Assembly: GCF_030527935.1 (NCBI RefSeq)
Contig: NZ_JAUMZV010000035.1
Coordinates: forward strand, 1-22,772
DNA length: 22,772 bases
From: Kingella sp. (in: b-proteobacteria)
GTDB taxonomy: Bacteria; Pseudomonadota; Gammaproteobacteria; Burkholderiales; Neisseriaceae
Reading direction: 5' to 3'
Below the pieces are notes generated by a model. The model ran no database searches and was not told the origin of the DNA. It saw only the letters and a list, made by a program, of their open reading frames with translations. The position numbers were made by a program, and so were the translations under genes. This document shows positions 21,516 to 22,772 of the stretch, in pieces; position 1 is the first letter of the stretch; each line of letters starts with the position of its first letter.

Positions 21516-21770
21516 TCAGCGATAACACACGCGGCGGCGTTCGTATTCATCGTAATAGCAACGGCGCGGCGGTGGGGGCGGCGGCATGGTGTAAACAGGC
21601 GTTTCGCTGATGTTTACGGTTGTGCCAGCGGGGGCGTTGACGGTTACGGTTTTGTGGATGGTGGTTTGCGATTGAAGCGGCAGGTCTATTTCGGCATAGC
21701 GTCCGAATGGGGTTTCGCTGTATGTGCAGGCGGCGAGCGTTAGGGCGATGGGGAAAATGCGCCAGTTCAT
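21516..21770 (-). CDS. Small lipoprotein with a proline run and cysteine-containing tail
   Basis: The 84-residue product begins MNWRIFPIALTLAACTYSET, with lipobox LAAC (Cys15). The mature part is short, with a Thr/Val-rich segment (TVTVNAPAGTTVNISETPVY), a run of six prolines (63-68), then RRCYYDEYERRRVCYR with two cysteines (C71, C82) and many basic and aromatic residues. I do not recognise a named family. I chose the start at 21770 because AAGGA lies 7 bp upstream and gives the signal peptide; a frame open to 22112 is repeat-derived. Confidence 0.75.
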   Translation of the reverse strand: MNWRIFPIALTLAACTYSETPFGRYAEIDLPLQSQTTIHKTVTVNAPAGTTVNISETPVYTMPPPPPPRRCYYDEYERRRVCYR

Positions 21771-21904
21771 GATGGTGTCCTTGATGCTGCGGATGGGGTG
21801 GATTGTATAAGATTGAAGGCAGCCTGAAAACGGCGGAAGGGGTTTCAGGCTGCCTATTGGGTTGTTTGGGTGGGTTTTAATGTGGGCGCAGCCCGAAAAA
21901 TGAG

Positions 21905-21937
21905 AAAACCGTCCGCGATTGGGGAGCGGGCGGTTTT
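21905..21937 (+). terminator. Strong rho-independent terminator without a matching upstream gene
   Basis: AAAACCGTCCGC (21905-21916) pairs with GCGGGCGGTTTT (21926-21937) over 12 bp including one G-T, followed by three more T residues. It reads best on the plus strand, but no plus-strand gene precedes it in the window. It may be a relic of a lost gene or work on both strands. Confidence 0.65.
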
Positions 21938-21990
21938 TTTCAGGGAATAGGTTAGGTGTTAAACCCAACGGTTTCAGCAAGGCAAGTTTT

Positions 21991-22120
21991 GTTGGGTCAA
22001 AACCCAACCTACGCTTGCTGCGTTGATTGTGGTTGGTGATGCGTAGGGTGTGTGCCGCAGGCACGCACGCGGTTGGTTGAGGTTGGGAACGGCGTGCGTG
22101 GCAAAGGCACACACCCTACA
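21991..22120. repeat. Cluster of hairpin repeats (R3 and related) in front of the AraC remnant
   Basis: GTTGGGTCAAAACCCAAC (21991-22008) is a hairpin. At 22041-22070 lies GCGTAGGGTGTGTGCCGCAG followed by GCACGCACGC. At 22091-22120 lies GGCGTGCGTGGCAAAGGCAC followed by ACACCCTACA. The last two are the same unit in opposite orientation, related to 14592-14622. The AraC reading frame begins right after them. Confidence 0.75.
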
Positions 22121-22130
22121 CAGGCTACGC

Positions 22131-22562
22131 TTGCTCGTCTTCATCGTCCGCGCCTATCTCGAACAAGGCGGAGAAGCGCCTTTGGGCGGCATACTCAACG
22201 GCCTGAGCGACAAACGCCTGCGCCAGCTTATCCAAACCGTCGTCAGCTGCTCCGACGACGAATGGAACATCGAAAAAATGACCACGCTGGCCAACCTCTC
22301 ACGCGCCCAACTCATGCGCCTGTTCAAACAGCAAACCGGCATCAGCCCCCACGCCTTCGTCAATCTTATCCGCCTGCGCCAAGCCGCCGTATTGCTGCGG
22401 TAAACTGCCGATTCCGTTCTGTCCATCGCCTTGAATGTCGGCTTCCAATCCGAAACCCATTTCGGCAAAGCGTTTAAAAAACAATACGGGATTTCGCCGG
22501 GGCAGTATCGAAAAAATGAAGCGGCAAATACCGCCGCCCTTCCCCTTTCCAACGGCATTTGA
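22131..22562 (+). pseudogene. 5'-truncated and nonsense-interrupted AraC-family regulator
   Basis: The frame from about 22131 encodes the end of an N-terminal domain (FIVRAYLEQGGEAPLGG), then an AraC-type double HTH domain. The first HTH reads WNIEKMTTLANLSRAQLMRL, with FKQQTGISPHAFVNLIRLRQAAVLLR after it. A TAA at 22401-22403 breaks the domain. The same frame then continues TADSVLSIALNVGFQSETHF and GKAFKKQYGISPGQYR to TGA at 22560-22562, which is the second HTH. The cupin-like sensor part is missing, replaced by repeat DNA. A single change at the TAA, such as a former lysine codon, would explain the break. The codon style and DUS dialect of the flank differ from the rest of the window, pointing to transfer from another Neisseriaceae. 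Confidence 0.8.
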
Positions 22563-22579
22563 AAGGCCTTTTCCGGCAA

Positions 22580-22591
22580 AAGCAGCCTGCA
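22580..22591 (+). repeat. DUS of a different dialect (AAGCAGCCTGCA)
   Basis: AAGCAGCCTGCA differs from the window's usual AGGCAGCCTGAA at two positions and is identical to the second Kingella DUS dialect as I recall it from published DUS surveys. A 10-base match on the other strand lies at 22662-22671, within a palindrome with 9-base arms (22658-22676). The pair may have been the terminator of the AraC gene. Confidence 0.6.
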
Positions 22592-22720
22592 CCCCATTTC
22601 CCCAAAAAGAATAGGGTTTATGAAAAAATGAATTCGCTTTAAGTTCATTACTCTAATCGTTTGCAGGCTGCAAACGCTTGACCGAACCGTTTAATATCGC
22701 TATCTTTCAATAAAAAATAA

Positions 22721-22772
22721 GGGGCTGTCCTAGATAACTAGGACAAATCGTGCTTTACTAGTTGTTTTAAAA
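22721..22772. mobile_element. Terminal end of an IS1016-like insertion sequence, body beyond the window
   Basis: The end starts GGGGCTGTCCTAGATAACTA and runs to the window edge. It is the inverted counterpart of positions 1-51, with about ten differences in the inner part. The palindrome CCTAGATAACTAGG sits within it. The 8-bp flanks on the two sides (52-59 and 22713-22720) do not match, so the two ends do not bracket one simple insertion. Confidence 0.65.

Noticed and set aside
1..22772. Circular plasmid with one IS at the junction
   Set aside because: Gene content (thrC, pta, ccoNOQP, rlmL) is core chromosomal and no replication gene is seen; an assembly break at repeats is simpler.
1..22772. 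tRNA or rRNA genes
   Set aside because: I saw no cloverleaf-like segment with a GTTCGA-type T-loop or any rRNA stretch; very short or unusual RNAs could be missed.

Overview
The window reads as chromosomal DNA of a Kingella-type member of the Neisseriaceae. The strongest pointer is the 12-mer AGGCAGCCTGAA and its reverse complement. I counted by eye roughly 60 full or near copies of its 10-mer core, in intergenic DNA and inside genes. This is the DNA uptake sequence (DUS) dialect described for several Kingella species. The moderate-to-high GC of the genes suggests a K. oralis or K. denitrificans-like species rather than AT-richer K. kingae; that is inference.

Layout. Positions 1-51 and 22721-22772 are inward-facing ends of an IS1016-like (IS1595 family) insertion sequence, so the window looks like a contig bounded by IS copies. 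From left to right: an AT-rich coiled-coil/membrane gene; thrC (threonine synthase); an EamA-type exporter; a Zur-box-controlled pair for zinc-independent ribosomal proteins L31 and L36; pta (minus strand); and the minus-strand ccoNOQP operon for cbb3 cytochrome oxidase. A Correia-like element and a candidate FNR site lie upstream of ccoN. Then come an M61 aminopeptidase and a DUF442/TIGR01244 phosphatase-like protein (both plus strand). A minus-strand block follows: a Ser/Thr kinase-like protein and a PP2C phosphatase, a 99-bp MITE-like element next to a broken gene, a secreted protein, a lipoprotein, a phosphoglycolate-phosphatase-like HAD protein, a helical-repeat protein, an RlmL-like rRNA methyltransferase and a small lipoprotein. 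The right edge carries a broken AraC-type regulator in DNA with a different DUS dialect.

Biological threads. ccoNOQP supports microaerobic respiration; its CcoP carries a C-terminal OmpA-like peptidoglycan-binding domain, which is unusual. The L31/L36 pair is a zinc-starvation response. The kinase and phosphatase probably form a reversible phosphorylation module like YegI/YegK or the TerY-P systems, without the vWA partner in view. The phosphatase linker appears to be built largely from genomic repeats (DUS plus halves of a roughly 90-bp dispersed repeat). The intergenic DNA is repeat-dense: DUS hairpins acting as likely terminators, at least four palindromic repeat families, one Correia-like element and one MITE-like element.
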